Positions 1 through 7,351 of a DNA stretch of 46,532 bases are shown piece after piece; positions within the stretch are counted from its first letter, which is position 1, and every line of letters begins with the position of its first letter. Origin of the DNA: Fidelibacterota bacterium. Its GTDB lineage: Bacteria; Marinisomatota; Marinisomatia; Marinisomatales; S15-B10. The stretch spans positions 1 through 46,532 of the forward strand of contig PAYY01000013.1 of NCBI GenBank assembly GCA_002715465.1. The letters run 5' to 3'. Position numbers and translations under genes: made by a program. The notes below the pieces were generated by a model. The model saw nothing but the letters and a program-made list of their open reading frames with translations, made no database searches and had not been told where the DNA came from.

Positions 1-951
1 GAAATGGGGCATTTAAGCCGAAACGAAGCCAAGGATAAATGGCGATTAGCTTGTCAAGTTAAAATTAAGGAAGACATGAAAATTCATGTAGCGGAAGAAA
101 TTTTTAAAATCAAAAAATGGGAATGTACTGTTGTGTCGAACAAGAATGTAGCTACTTTTATAAAAGAACTCGTTCTTGATTTACCTAAAGGTGAAAACCT
201 TGATTTTCAAGCTGGTGGATATATCCAAATAGATATTCCTGAATATTCTAATTTACTGTACAGTAATTTTGATGTTGAGGATCAATATCATCCAGATTGG
301 GATCAATATAATATTTGGGATTTAACTGCAAATAATGAAGAGTCTGTATTCCGGGCTTATTCCATGGCCAATCATCCGGCTGAAGGTAATCGAATTATTT
401 TAAATGTTAGGATTGCAACTCCTCCCCCAAAACTTTGGGATGTCACGCCACCAGGTATTGCATCAAGTTATATTTTTAATTTAAAAACAGGGGACAAAGT
501 GACTATTTCGGGGCCATATGGCGAGTTTTTCGTAAAGGATACGGATAGAGAAATGATATATATTGGTGGCGGTGCTGGAATGGCTCCAATGAGATCACAT
601 CTATTCCATTTATTCCATACTCTTAAAACTGGGAGGAAAGTTTCATTTTGGTATGGAGCTAGATCAGTGAGGGAGATGTTTTATGATGATGATTTCAAAA
701 AAATTGCTGAAGAATTCCCTAACTTCACTTACAATGTAGCTTTATCTGAACCACTGCCAGAAGATCAATGGGAAGGTCCTGTAGGTTTCATACATCAAGT
801 AGTCCATGACCATTATTTAAAAGAGCATGATGATCCTTCAGAAGTAGAGTACTATATGTGCGGTCCTCCGATGATGATTACGGCCTGTGAAAATATGATT
901 TTTGAAATGGGTGTTGAAGAAGATATGATTGCCTATGATATCTTTGGTTAA
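1..951 (+). CDS. nqrF: Na+-translocating NADH:quinone reductase subunit F, 3' part
   Basis: NqrF is the NADH-oxidising subunit of the Na+-NQR complex; it passes electrons from NADH through FAD and a 2Fe-2S centre while the complex pumps Na+ across the inner membrane. The reading frame is open to the window edge, and the first visible residues already match the end of the ferredoxin domain, so the N-terminal helix and the 2Fe-2S cysteines lie outside. Visible from the first ATG: FAD-binding RAYSMA (residues 117-122), GPYGEFF (170-176), NADH-binding [12 protein letters not shown] (188-199), CGPPMM (286-291) and the typical aromatic C-terminus YDIFG. The ATG at position 4 is internal, not a real start. 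Confidence 0.96.
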   Translation, partial: EMGHLSRNEAKDKWRLACQVKIKEDMKIHVAEEIFKIKKWECTVVSNKNVATFIKELVLDLPKGENLDFQAGGYIQIDIPEYSNLLYSNFDVEDQYHPDWDQYNIWDLTANNEESVFRAYSMANHPAEGNRIILNVRIATPPPKLWDVTPPGIASSYIFNLKTGDKVTISGPYGEFFVKDTDREMIYIGGGAGMAPMRSHLFHLFHTLKTGRKVSFWYGARSVREMFYDDDFKKIAEEFPNFTYNVALSEPLPEDQWEGPVGFIHQVVHDHYLKEHDDPSEVEYYMCGPPMMITACENMIFEMGVEEDMIAYDIFG

Positions 952-1125
952 TTAAGGATTCCCTTTTTCATCACATTTGTCAGGGTCTCCTCCGCATATA
1001 GAACATTCTCCTTCTTGGTTTAGACCACCGCATGAACCCTGAAGAGGCTTATTCTTTAGAATAACACCAATTGACATGCCAAAAAAAGCAAGAGATAAAA
1101 TGATTAGAACGAAAATTATTTCCAT
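952..1125 (-). CDS. nqrM: Na+-NQR maturation protein NqrM
   Basis: This 57-residue ORF has one N-terminal membrane helix (about residues 3-23), then a cysteine-rich tail with GSCGGL (Cys32) and three further cysteines at 41, 44 and 51. Helix plus GSCGGL plus spaced cysteines matches the NqrM (DUF539) family, a membrane factor needed to mature Na+-NQR, probably by supplying iron to the Cys-ligated centre between NqrD and NqrE. The neighbour is nqrF. Unlike the usual arrangement, where nqrM follows nqrF on the same strand, it is convergent here, its stop codon directly abutting that of nqrF. It would be transcribed from the 1126-1239 intergenic region, shared with nhaD. Family assignment is from remembered motif and context. 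Confidence 0.85.
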   Translation of the reverse strand: MEIIFVLIILSLAFFGMSIGVILKNKPLQGSCGGLNQEGECSICGGDPDKCDEKGNP

Positions 1126-1239
1126 AATAAAAATTACTTAAAAGCTTTACAGTTTCCCATTTATGAATAAAAACATTGATTCAGTGTTTTTTCCATTTTC
1201 AATAATGTAATTTATCAATAGTTTGAGGCCATTATAATC

Positions 1240-2664
1240 ATGAAAAAAATTATTTTTACATTTCTATCTTTCTTGCCAGGGTTTGTTTTTGCGGCATCTA
1301 AGGGACATTTAGCTCCTCATCTTGAGGGGGGGGATTTATCAGTTATTTGGGCAATTCCATTCGCGGGCATTTTATTATCTATCGCGATTCTCCCACTTGT
1401 AGCATCAAATTTTTGGCACCATAATTTCGGAAAAGTTTCAGCATTTTGGGCTATTCTATTACTGCTACCAATGATTGTAAAGGTTGGTTTTTCAGTAACA
1501 GTTTATGAATTGCTACATGTGTTTTTACTTGAATATATACCCTTTATTATATTGCTTTTAGCACTATTTACAATTGCTGGAGGGGTCAGGATTAAAGGAT
1601 CTCTTAGAGGAACTCCCGTACTTAATCTTACAATCTTAATCATTGGCACATTACTTGCTAGCTGGATGGGCACAACAGGGGCTGCTATGTTGCTTATAAG
1701 ACCTCTAATTCGGGCAAATTCTTGGAGGGAAAAAAAGACTCATGTGGTTATCTTCTTCATTTTCCTTGTTGCAAACGTGGGGGGATCATTAACCCCGTTG
1801 GGTGACCCGCCATTATTTTTAGGTTTTCTTAAAGGCATTGATTTTTTCTGGACAACTAGTGCGATGTTTCTTCCTATGATGGTAGTATCAATAATTCTAT
1901 GGATTCTTTTTTATTTCATTGACTCATTTTATATGAAACAGGAGCCCAATAGAACTGCTCCTCTAGAAGAAGCTGAGTACGAGAAGTTAGGGCTTGAAGG
2001 TTCTAATAATCTTATAATTCTTGGATTTGCGGTCGGGGCTGTTCTTATGAGTGGAATATGGAATCCTCATATTTCTTTTTCTGTGTATCATGTGGAAGTT
2101 GAGCTTCAAAATTTATCACGTGACTTGCTTCTTGTGGCTCTTACGTTCACTAGCTGGAGTTTAACCTCAACAGAGATTCGAAAAAGAAATCAATTTACAT
2201 GGTTCCCAATTCAAGAGGTTGCTAAACTTTTCGCTGGGATTTTTGTTACCATTATTCCAGCTATTGCGATACTTAAGGCTGGTAAGGAAGGTGCGCTTTC
2301 TAGTGTTGTAGGAACTGTTTCAACTTCAGCGGGGGACCCAATTAATGTAGCCTACTTTTGGGCTACTGGTATTCTGTCAAGTTTTTTGGATAATGCACCA
2401 ACATACCTTGTATTTTTTAACACAGCCGGCGGTGATCCTATAGAGTTGATGGGTGATTTACATCAAACTCTACTTGCAATCTCAGCGGGTGCGGTATTTA
2501 TGGGGGCGAATACCTATATTGGCAATGCACCCAATTTTATGGTAAAAGCTATTGCTGAGGAGCAGGGAATTGAAATGCCGAGTTTTTTTGGTTATATGAT
2601 AAAATATTCTATCCCAATCCTCATTCCAATATTTTTTCTTGTCAGTTGGATTTTCTTTCTTTGA
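1240..2664 (+). CDS. nhaD: NhaD-type Na+/H+ antiporter
   Basis: A 474-residue polytopic inner membrane protein of the ion transporter superfamily that expels Na+ in exchange for H+. The N-terminus (MKKIIFTFLSFLPGFVFAAS) looks like a signal peptide or first helix and is followed by roughly ten to twelve hydrophobic segments. Family-like motifs are WMGTTGAAMLLIRPLIRAN (about residues 142-160), GGSLTPLGDPPLFLGF (about 181-196) and SSFLDNAPTYLVFF in the second half, with a matching GANTYIGNAPN near the C-terminus. Placement beside nqrF and nqrM fits a sodium-cycle module. The ATG at 1240 is followed by a normal Lys-Lys n-region. Expression probably starts in the 114-bp gap upstream, where no clear promoter could be fixed. 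Confidence 0.9.
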   Translation: MKKIIFTFLSFLPGFVFAASKGHLAPHLEGGDLSVIWAIPFAGILLSIAILPLVASNFWHHNFGKVSAFWAILLLLPMIVKVGFSVTVYELLHVFLLEYIPFIILLLALFTIAGGVRIKGSLRGTPVLNLTILIIGTLLASWMGTTGAAMLLIRPLIRANSWREKKTHVVIFFIFLVANVGGSLTPLGDPPLFLGFLKGIDFFWTTSAMFLPMMVVSIILWILFYFIDSFYMKQEPNRTAPLEEAEYEKLGLEGSNNLIILGFAVGAVLMSGIWNPHISFSVYHVEVELQNLSRDLLLVALTFTSWSLTSTEIRKRNQFTWFPIQEVAKLFAGIFVTIIPAIAILKAGKEGALSSVVGTVSTSAGDPINVAYFWATGILSSFLDNAPTYLVFFNTAGGDPIELMGDLHQTLLAISAGAVFMGANTYIGNAPNFMVKAIAEEQGIEMPSFFGYMIKYSIPILIPIFFLVSWIFFL

Positions 2665-2696
2665 TTTGACTTTATACAAATTAACTATCATATTTT

Positions 2697-3236
2697 ATGA
2701 GGATAACTAAAGTATACACCCGAACAGGAGATGATGGTACCACAGGCCTAGGTAAAGGTGAACGTGTTATGAAAAACTCTTATCGTATTATTGCATTTGG
2801 CTCTCTTGATGAACTCAATGCAGTTCTAGGTGTAGTTCTTGCGGAAAAGGTTGATGAAAAAATTGTTCATACTTTGAATCTCATTCAACAAGTGTTGTTC
2901 CATATAGGTGGAGAACTTGCTCTTCCTGAGGAATCATTAAATTTGGTAAAACCTGAAGATGTCGGTTTACTTGAGAAAGCAATTGACACATTAAATTCGG
3001 ATCTTCCACCATTAGAAGATTTTGTTCTTCCACGCGGTTCAAGGGGTAGTGTTTTTCTCCATCAAGCTAGGGCTGTCTGTAGGCGATCTGAACGTGATCT
3101 AGTTAATCTTAACCAAAAGGAACCACTTAATCCACTTCATCTACAATATATTAATCGATTATCAGATTTTTTATTCGTATCGGCACGATATAATAATTAT
3201 CGTGATGGTATAAAGGAAAACCTTTGGGAAAAATGA
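2697..3236 (+). CDS. pduO: PduO-type ATP:cob(I)alamin adenosyltransferase
   Basis: This 179-residue cytosolic enzyme transfers the 5'-deoxyadenosyl group of ATP to cob(I)alamin, making coenzyme B12. The N-terminal TRTGDDGTTGLGKGERV (about residues 8-24) is the ATP-binding loop of the PduO/MMAB family. SLDELNAVLG follows, and the C-terminal signature is LPRGSRGSVFLHQARAVCRR. Length is typical for the single-domain family. It starts 32 bp after nhaD on the same strand, and its TGA stop overlaps the ATG of the next gene (ATGA at 3233-3236), implying translational coupling with the predicted selenoprotein. No cobalamin riboswitch was seen upstream. No B12-dependent enzyme is in the window. Confidence 0.93.
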   Translation: MRITKVYTRTGDDGTTGLGKGERVMKNSYRIIAFGSLDELNAVLGVVLAEKVDEKIVHTLNLIQQVLFHIGGELALPEESLNLVKPEDVGLLEKAIDTLNSDLPPLEDFVLPRGSRGSVFLHQARAVCRRSERDLVNLNQKEPLNPLHLQYINRLSDFLFVSARYNNYRDGIKENLWEK

Positions 3237-4282
3237 ATTACAATTTCTTAATAAATGTTAGAAATGGAATATTGGTATCTTTCTTTACCTTAACTGTTTT
3301 GTGGGGGCAGTGACCTCTTTGAACTAATCCAAGCCTCCCGGTCGGGACGGCAAATACCGGAATAGGGTTAGATAAAGGGACGGTGCTTTTAGGTGCAAAT
3401 ATTGCCAACCAAAATATTGATTGGTGGCATGATGCTTTGGATTCTACTGGCGATCATGATGGAGATCTTTTTTCTCGTATAGGAGAGCTAAGTTTTAATT
3501 ATGGTCTGACTGATGATTGGAATATTCAAGTTAATATTACAGGCGGAAGCAGAACCATGCATTTTTTTGGCTCTCCTAATATCCATCATAGAAATGAAGC
3601 GAGATCTGGTCTTTCAAATACCAAGGTGATGTTTAGGTATATTGCCACTAATCGTGATTTTGGACCAGGAGACAGGTTTTTTCTTGGTTTTGGCCTATCC
3701 TTGCCCTCTAAAAACACCTTAAAAGAAGATCCTTTTGCTTTAGGAAAACAAGGAATTGAGCACACGCATTTCTCAATGAGTGAAGGTGTTTTAAGAGGTT
3801 TAAGCGAAGTCCAATTTTTTAGACGAACTGAATCTCCATTCATTTTTGGTCTTGTAGGGAGGCTTGGGTTGCCACTTGGTCCAAGTCAATATGGCTATCT
3901 TCCAGGGACTGAAATAAATTTGTCAGGAATGAGTTATTTGCAGGGTTATAATTTTCTCGATGCAATGCCTTTCTTGATCATATCTAGTCAATTGAGATCA
4001 GAGGATTATTGGAATGGAGTAGTCAGACCAAATTCAGGATCAAGAATTTTTCAGACAGGAGCTGGTCTAGTTTGGAATATAGGAGAATCACTCATTACTT
4101 TTTCTGCCCAAACACCGATTTACTTTCAAACAAGTATGATAGATGAAGCTAGGCTAGTTGAGAGCAGAACTAACGTTTGGATGTTTTCAATCAGTATTCG
4201 TAGGATCTTTAATTCCTTTATTAAAAATGAAGAAGTAGAGGGAAAGCATGATCATGAAGAGGATGCTCATCACCAAATGTGA
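3233..4282 (+). CDS. Predicted selenoprotein: His-tailed outer membrane protein with U-P-L-U motif
   Basis: The ATG at 3233 overlaps the previous stop and opens a frame that runs to 4282 if TGA codons at 3311-3313 and 3320-3322 are read as selenocysteine (349 residues, Sec27 and Sec30). The start encodes a signal peptide (hydrophobic GILVSFFTLTVLWG), then Q-U-P-L-U-TNPSLPVG. Downstream sequence stays in frame, looks like alternating beta strands of an outer membrane protein, and ends in a His/Asp/Glu-rich tail (HDHEEDAHHQM). The protein has no cysteine at all. A fdhF-like SECIS hairpin lies 17 and 26 nt after the two TGAs. A gene finder would start at GTG 3383 and lose the signal peptide. Function unknown; redox or metal handling is inference. 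Alternative: a pseudogene with two nonsense mutations. Confidence 0.75.
3333..3351 (+). promoter_or_regulatory. Candidate bacterial SECIS element
   Basis: The RNA reads GCC-U-CCC-GGUC-GGG-AC-GGC: a 3-bp lower stem, an unpaired or weakly paired U, a 3-bp upper stem and a GGUC tetraloop. This is the layout of the minimal E. coli fdhF SECIS (GGU-U-GCA-GGUC-UGC-ACC), where the bulged U and the GU of the loop are contacted by SelB. The GGUC loop begins 17 nt after the second TGA and 26 nt after the first; in fdhF the distance is 18 nt. The hairpin lies inside coding sequence (about residues 34-40), as bacterial SECIS elements do. Confidence 0.72.
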
Positions 4283-5498
4283 ACTAATAAAAGTATTTAG
4301 GAAGCATAATTTTCTTTTTATGTTGAGTTCTATTCTATTGTCTTGTTCTGATATAGAGTATGAAATAATTTCTTTTGAGAACCCTTCCGGAATTGGAAGT
4401 AGGTTTCCTAACCTGGTTTCTACAAATGAAGGTACTTTACTTATGTCCTGGCTTGCTTCTCCAGAAAATAAACAGCCATTTTCTCTTTATTTTTCTGAAT
4501 TCAGTAAAGGGAGTTGGAGTGAACCTGTGTCTATATTTTCTGGATCAGACTTTTTTGTAAATTGGGCTGATTATCCATCTATTTTTCAGTTAAATGCAGA
4601 TACGCTCGCCACTCATTGGCTCTATAAACGAGGCCCAGGCACTTTTGATTATGATGTTTATGTTTCTATTTCAAAAGATAGAGGTGTTACTTGGAGTGAT
4701 CCTACTATTCCTCATCGAGATAGCATATCAACTGAACACGGTTTCGTTTCGTTCTTTCGTAAAAACAAGAATCTCGGGATCGTTTGGATAGATGGAAGAA
4801 AAATAAAAAAATCTGAGAGCGGACATGGATTTGGGGATATGTCTCTATTTTCTACAACTTTGGGAATGGATATGAATCTTGGCCCAGAAACTTTATTAGA
4901 TCCTCGAATTTGTGAATGTTGTCCTACGGATGCTACAACAATTGGTGGAGTTGATTTAATTGCATATAGGGATAGAAGTGATGATGAAATTCGGAACATC
5001 CAGATAATACGTTCTAATGGTGAATATTGGTCAGACCCAATTTCCGTTCATGATGATGGCTGGATGATTCCTGGTTGCCCTGTAAACGGCCCTAAATTGG
5101 CGGTTAATGAACAAAATCTTGGAATTGCTTGGTATACTGCTCCAGAAGGAAAGGCAAGAGTTAATGTGGCATTTTCATATGATAATGGTTCAACCTTTAC
5201 AAAACCAATACGTATCGATGAAGGTATGCCATTGGGTAGAGTTGATCTAGAATGGGTTGATAATAATCGCATAGTTGTGAGTTGGATTGAATTGAAAGAT
5301 GAATCGGCTCAATTAAAAATCCGTACTATTCCATTAGGTGGTGAGATGGAAGTTTCTCGGCTCATAAAAGAAATAGACTCTAGTAGGGGAAGTGGTTATC
5401 CACAGATGATTAAATTTAGAAAAGAACTTATTTTTGCTTGGACTGTCCCAGGCGATTGGAAAATTCAAATAGTAAAGGTTCCTATTTTATCATTATAG
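4254..5498 (+). CDS. Sialidase-like beta-propeller lipoprotein with CECC motif
   Basis: A 414-residue predicted lipoprotein. The basic stretch KVFRKHNF, a hydrophobic core and the lipobox LLSC form a lipoprotein signal peptide. The body holds Asp-box-like repeats (SKDRGVTWSDP, SYDNGSTFTKP) of the BNR/sialidase six-bladed propeller fold. A conspicuous RICECCPTDA segment (three cysteines) sits mid-protein. I see no convincing full set of sialidase catalytic residues, so enzymatic activity is not claimed. The start is taken at ATG 4254, with GAGGGA at 4238-4243 about 10 nt upstream; ATG 4248 is possible. It overlaps the 3' end of the selenoprotein gene by about 30 bp, so the two are likely co-translated and may work together at the outer membrane. 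Confidence 0.7.
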   Translation: MKRMLITKCELIKVFRKHNFLFMLSSILLSCSDIEYEIISFENPSGIGSRFPNLVSTNEGTLLMSWLASPENKQPFSLYFSEFSKGSWSEPVSIFSGSDFFVNWADYPSIFQLNADTLATHWLYKRGPGTFDYDVYVSISKDRGVTWSDPTIPHRDSISTEHGFVSFFRKNKNLGIVWIDGRKIKKSESGHGFGDMSLFSTTLGMDMNLGPETLLDPRICECCPTDATTIGGVDLIAYRDRSDDEIRNIQIIRSNGEYWSDPISVHDDGWMIPGCPVNGPKLAVNEQNLGIAWYTAPEGKARVNVAFSYDNGSTFTKPIRIDEGMPLGRVDLEWVDNNRIVVSWIELKDESAQLKIRTIPLGGEMEVSRLIKEIDSSRGSGYPQMIKFRKELIFAWTVPGDWKIQIVKVPILSL

Positions 5499-5586
5499 AA
5501 AAAAACCAAAATATTGACTGCTAATGACTTAATTTGAATTCAATTCTTATTGATTTTACATAAATAATAACTTTTCTCTTGACATT

Positions 5587-5616
5587 TTGCCAAAAGATGG
5601 GTACTCTTAGTATGAT
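5587..5616 (+). promoter_or_regulatory. Candidate promoter for the small membrane protein pair
   Basis: TTGCCA (5587-5592), an 18-nt spacer and TATGAT (5611-5616) match the sigma-70 consensus at 5 of 6 in each box. A TTGACA at 5579-5584 and a TATAAT at 5624-5629 lie close by, so the exact boxes are uncertain. Transcription from here would give a 5' leader of about 140 nt before the ATG at 5767. The rest of 5499-5766 holds no gene; it is AT-rich with a weak hairpin (ATTTGAA/TTCAAAT) near 5680-5705. Confidence 0.45.
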
Positions 5617-5766
5617 TTGTGGGTATAATGACCTCGGAGCCACAAAAAAAGATTTTCATAAAACTTTCATTAGGGTAGTGGAATTTGAATTGTGCTTTTC
5701 AAATGAGTCGTTAAGCTAATTAATTTCACACTATGATTACCATAGAACCAAATAGGAGGGATCACA

Positions 5767-5994
5767 ATGGCTAGTTTGAAAGATACATTCTCCACTATCG
5801 GCGGATGGTTTGGTGATTTTGTCAGTCTTGGGCTGTCTTTAGCGATGGTCTTTCTCGTAGTGGATGCACTCTTTGGTGTTGGCACAACGGGAATCGTTGA
5901 TAATGTGGCAGACCTCGTCGGGGCATTTACCGATAATGGATTGACTGGCTTAATTGCCTTCGTGGTCTTCATGTCTATATGGGGCAGCAAATAG
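5767..5994 (+). CDS. Small two-helix membrane protein, copy 1 of a tandem pair
   Basis: A 75-residue protein I cannot name. It has an amphipathic N-terminus (MASLKDTFSTIGGWFGDF), a first hydrophobic helix (LGLSLAMVFLVVDALFGV), the hinge GTTGIVDNVADLVGAF, then a second helix (GLTGLIAFVVFMSIW) and a short polar end. The hinge and spacing are shared with the protein at 6116, so the two are paralogues. A near-perfect Shine-Dalgarno AGGAGGG (5754-5760) sits 6 nt from the ATG, stronger than almost any other in the window. Codon use is visibly more GC-rich than in neighbours. Both point to high expression. A conjugative-pilin-like or holin-like role could be imagined from size and topology, but nothing supports either. 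Confidence 0.8.
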   Translation: MASLKDTFSTIGGWFGDFVSLGLSLAMVFLVVDALFGVGTTGIVDNVADLVGAFTDNGLTGLIAFVVFMSIWGSK

Positions 5995-6023
5995 GTTAAC
6001 TTATGGCCTGTCATAGTTTCATC

Positions 6024-6039
6024 CCCTCCAAATGGAGGG
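6024..6039 (+). other. Intercistronic hairpin between the two small membrane protein genes
   Basis: CCCTCC and GGAGGG flank an AAAT loop, forming a stable 6-bp GC-rich stem 30 bp after the first small gene. No T-run follows, so it is more likely an RNA processing or stability element than a terminator. It could allow different mRNA levels for the two paralogues. Confidence 0.4.
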
Positions 6040-6115
6040 CGATGTACTATGCTGAATCATACAGATATCGCATAATGCAAATCAGTAACCTCGTTAGCAT
6101 CAGGGAGAATTACCT

Positions 6116-6331
6116 ATGATTAGGAATGCATTACAAACCATTAGTGGCTGGGGCAAAGAAATAGTTGATTTTGGCGTAGCTATCATAATGGTTGGCATCG
6201 TAGTTGATATCCTGTTTCCAGGGACAACAGGTGTCGTAGACAATATCGCTTCCTTAGTGGGCGATTTTTCATCACATGGAGTAGCGGGGGTAGTTGCCTT
6301 GCTTCTCTTCGTTCTGATATACAATCGATAG
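6116..6331 (+). CDS. Small two-helix membrane protein, copy 2 of a tandem pair
   Basis: A 71-residue paralogue of the protein at 5767. The shared core is F-G-(V/L)...D-x-LF...GTTG(V/I)VDN(I/V)A(S/D)LVG(D/A)F, then a second hydrophobic helix (GVAGVVALLLFVLIY) ending in a basic residue. AGGGAG at 6102-6107 lies 8 nt from the ATG. The gene is followed by two hairpins, the second with a long T-run, so the pair forms its own transcription unit. Orthology to a named family is not recognised. The opposite strand also shows ORFs over both genes, but they lack ribosome binding sites and have low-complexity, shadow-like sequence. Confidence 0.8.
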   Translation: MIRNALQTISGWGKEIVDFGVAIIMVGIVVDILFPGTTGVVDNIASLVGDFSSHGVAGVVALLLFVLIYNR

Positions 6332-6340
6332 AGACCTAGT

Positions 6341-6362
6341 AGGGGCGGACTAATCCGTTCCT
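6341..6362 (+). other. Hairpin after the second small gene
   Basis: AGGGGCGGA and TCCGTTCCT pair over 9 bp (two G-U pairs) around a CTAA loop, starting 9 nt after the stop codon. It lacks a T-run and sits just ahead of the real terminator, so it may protect the mRNA 3' end. Confidence 0.4.
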
Positions 6363-6380
6363 TTAATGGGTGAAAAGTCT

Positions 6381-6439
6381 ATCCTAGTCAAATTCTGGGC
6401 TTTAATTCCGTTCAGAATTAGGCTAGGATTTTCTTTTTT
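6381..6439 (+). terminator. Rho-independent terminator of the small-protein unit
   Basis: ATCCTAG pairs with CTAGGAT (outer stem) and AATTCTG with CAGAATT (inner stem) around a short loop, followed by TTTTCTTTTTT. It separates the small-protein unit from yajC. Confidence 0.85.
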
Positions 6440-6511
6440 CATCAATGATGTCCTATTTTAAATTAGATATTGAAAATTTTAATTTTGCTGATTAATTGAG
6501 AGGATTATAAA

Positions 6512-6820
6512 GTGGATTTTTTATATGCACAATCAAGTTCGGGAGGTGGTTTTCTTAGTTTCCTTCCATTTGTATTAATTTTTATTGTTATTTATTTCTT
6601 AATGCTTCGTCCACAAATGAAGCAACAAAAAGAACATAAAACATTATTAGAAAATTTGAAAAAAGGGGATAAAGTAATTACTTCAGGGGGAATCCACGGA
6701 ACTATAGCTGGATTCAAAGCGAAAAACACGGTTATTGTTCTTATTGTTGACAAAAATGTAAAATTTGATATAAATAAGTCCGCAATTTCAGGACTTATGT
6801 CTAAAGAATTGAGTGGTTAG
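6512..6820 (+). CDS. yajC: Preprotein translocase accessory subunit YajC
   Basis: A 102-residue inner membrane protein of the SecDF-YajC complex that supports Sec-dependent export. It has a single N-terminal helix (FLPFVLIFIVIYFLMLRPQ, with the family's LRPQMKQQKEH junction), then a cytosolic domain with GDKVITSGGIHGTIAGF. The start is GTG at 6512, preceded by GAGAGGA about 8 nt upstream. It opens a compact plus-strand run (yajC to hflX). secD and secF are not adjacent. Confidence 0.95.
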   Translation: MDFLYAQSSSGGGFLSFLPFVLIFIVIYFLMLRPQMKQQKEHKTLLENLKKGDKVITSGGIHGTIAGFKAKNTVIVLIVDKNVKFDINKSAISGLMSKELSG

Positions 6821-6824
6821 GTTA

Positions 6825-7325
6825 ATGCCTGTTCTTCCTATTGTGAAATATGGTGATCCAATCCTAAGGAAAGTGCTTGACCCTGTTAAAAACTTTCAAT
6901 CCATAAGTAACATTTTAACTGATATGTTTGATACTATGTATGAATTAGAAGGTATTGGGTTAGCTGCCAATCAAATTGGCCTCAACCTTAATTTAATGAT
7001 AATAGATATATCCCATACGGATGACACTTATCCGCCAAGTGCATTTGCAAATGGGACTATTTTAGATGGATCTGGTAAGGAATCAATGGATGAAGGGTGT
7101 CTTAGTATTCCTGGAATTCAAGTAAATGTTTCCCGTTCAGAGACAGTAATATTTTCGTATCAGGATACTGAAGGTAATAGCCATGAGGGAGAATTTTCCG
7201 GCCTTATGGCAAGAGTAATCCAACATGAAATGGATCACTTGAATGGAAGGTTAATCATAGACCATGCTACTATAGTTGAAAGAAATCGTTTAAAGAAACA
7301 ATTAAAGGAATTAAGATCAAATTGA
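6825..7325 (+). CDS. def: Peptide deformylase
   Basis: This metalloenzyme removes the N-formyl group from nascent proteins. The three motifs are all present: GIGLAANQIG, EGCLSIPG (metal-ligand Cys) and QHEMDHLNG (HExxH, two His ligands and the catalytic Glu). Length 166 residues is normal. The ATG at 6825, four bases after the yajC stop, gives the canonical MPVLPIVKYGDPILRK start; an upstream in-frame GTG at 6813 would overlap yajC and add four residues. It precedes fmt, the classical partner that adds the formyl group to initiator tRNA. Confidence 0.96.
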   Translation: MPVLPIVKYGDPILRKVLDPVKNFQSISNILTDMFDTMYELEGIGLAANQIGLNLNLMIIDISHTDDTYPPSAFANGTILDGSGKESMDEGCLSIPGIQVNVSRSETVIFSYQDTEGNSHEGEFSGLMARVIQHEMDHLNGRLIIDHATIVERNRLKKQLKELRSN

Positions 7326-7351
7326 ATCTTAATTAATCTATTTATAACGAC

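Noticed and set aside
1234..1239. TATAAT just before nhaD as a promoter -10 box
   Set aside because: A transcript from it would begin inside the nhaD coding sequence, past the only plausible start codon.
2665..2696. Cobalamin riboswitch before the adenosyltransferase gene
   Set aside because: The gap is only 32 bp, far too short for the B12 riboswitch.
3383..4282. GTG at 3383 as the start of the outer membrane protein gene
   Set aside because: It would remove the signal peptide and the in-frame upstream coding-like sequence (TNPSLPVGTANTGIGLDKG). The frame joins cleanly to the ATG at 3233 if TGA is read as selenocysteine.
4280..4282. Third TGA of the same gene as another selenocysteine codon
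   Set aside because: No GGUC-type hairpin follows, the His-rich tail is a natural end, and a TAG stop occurs soon after in this frame.
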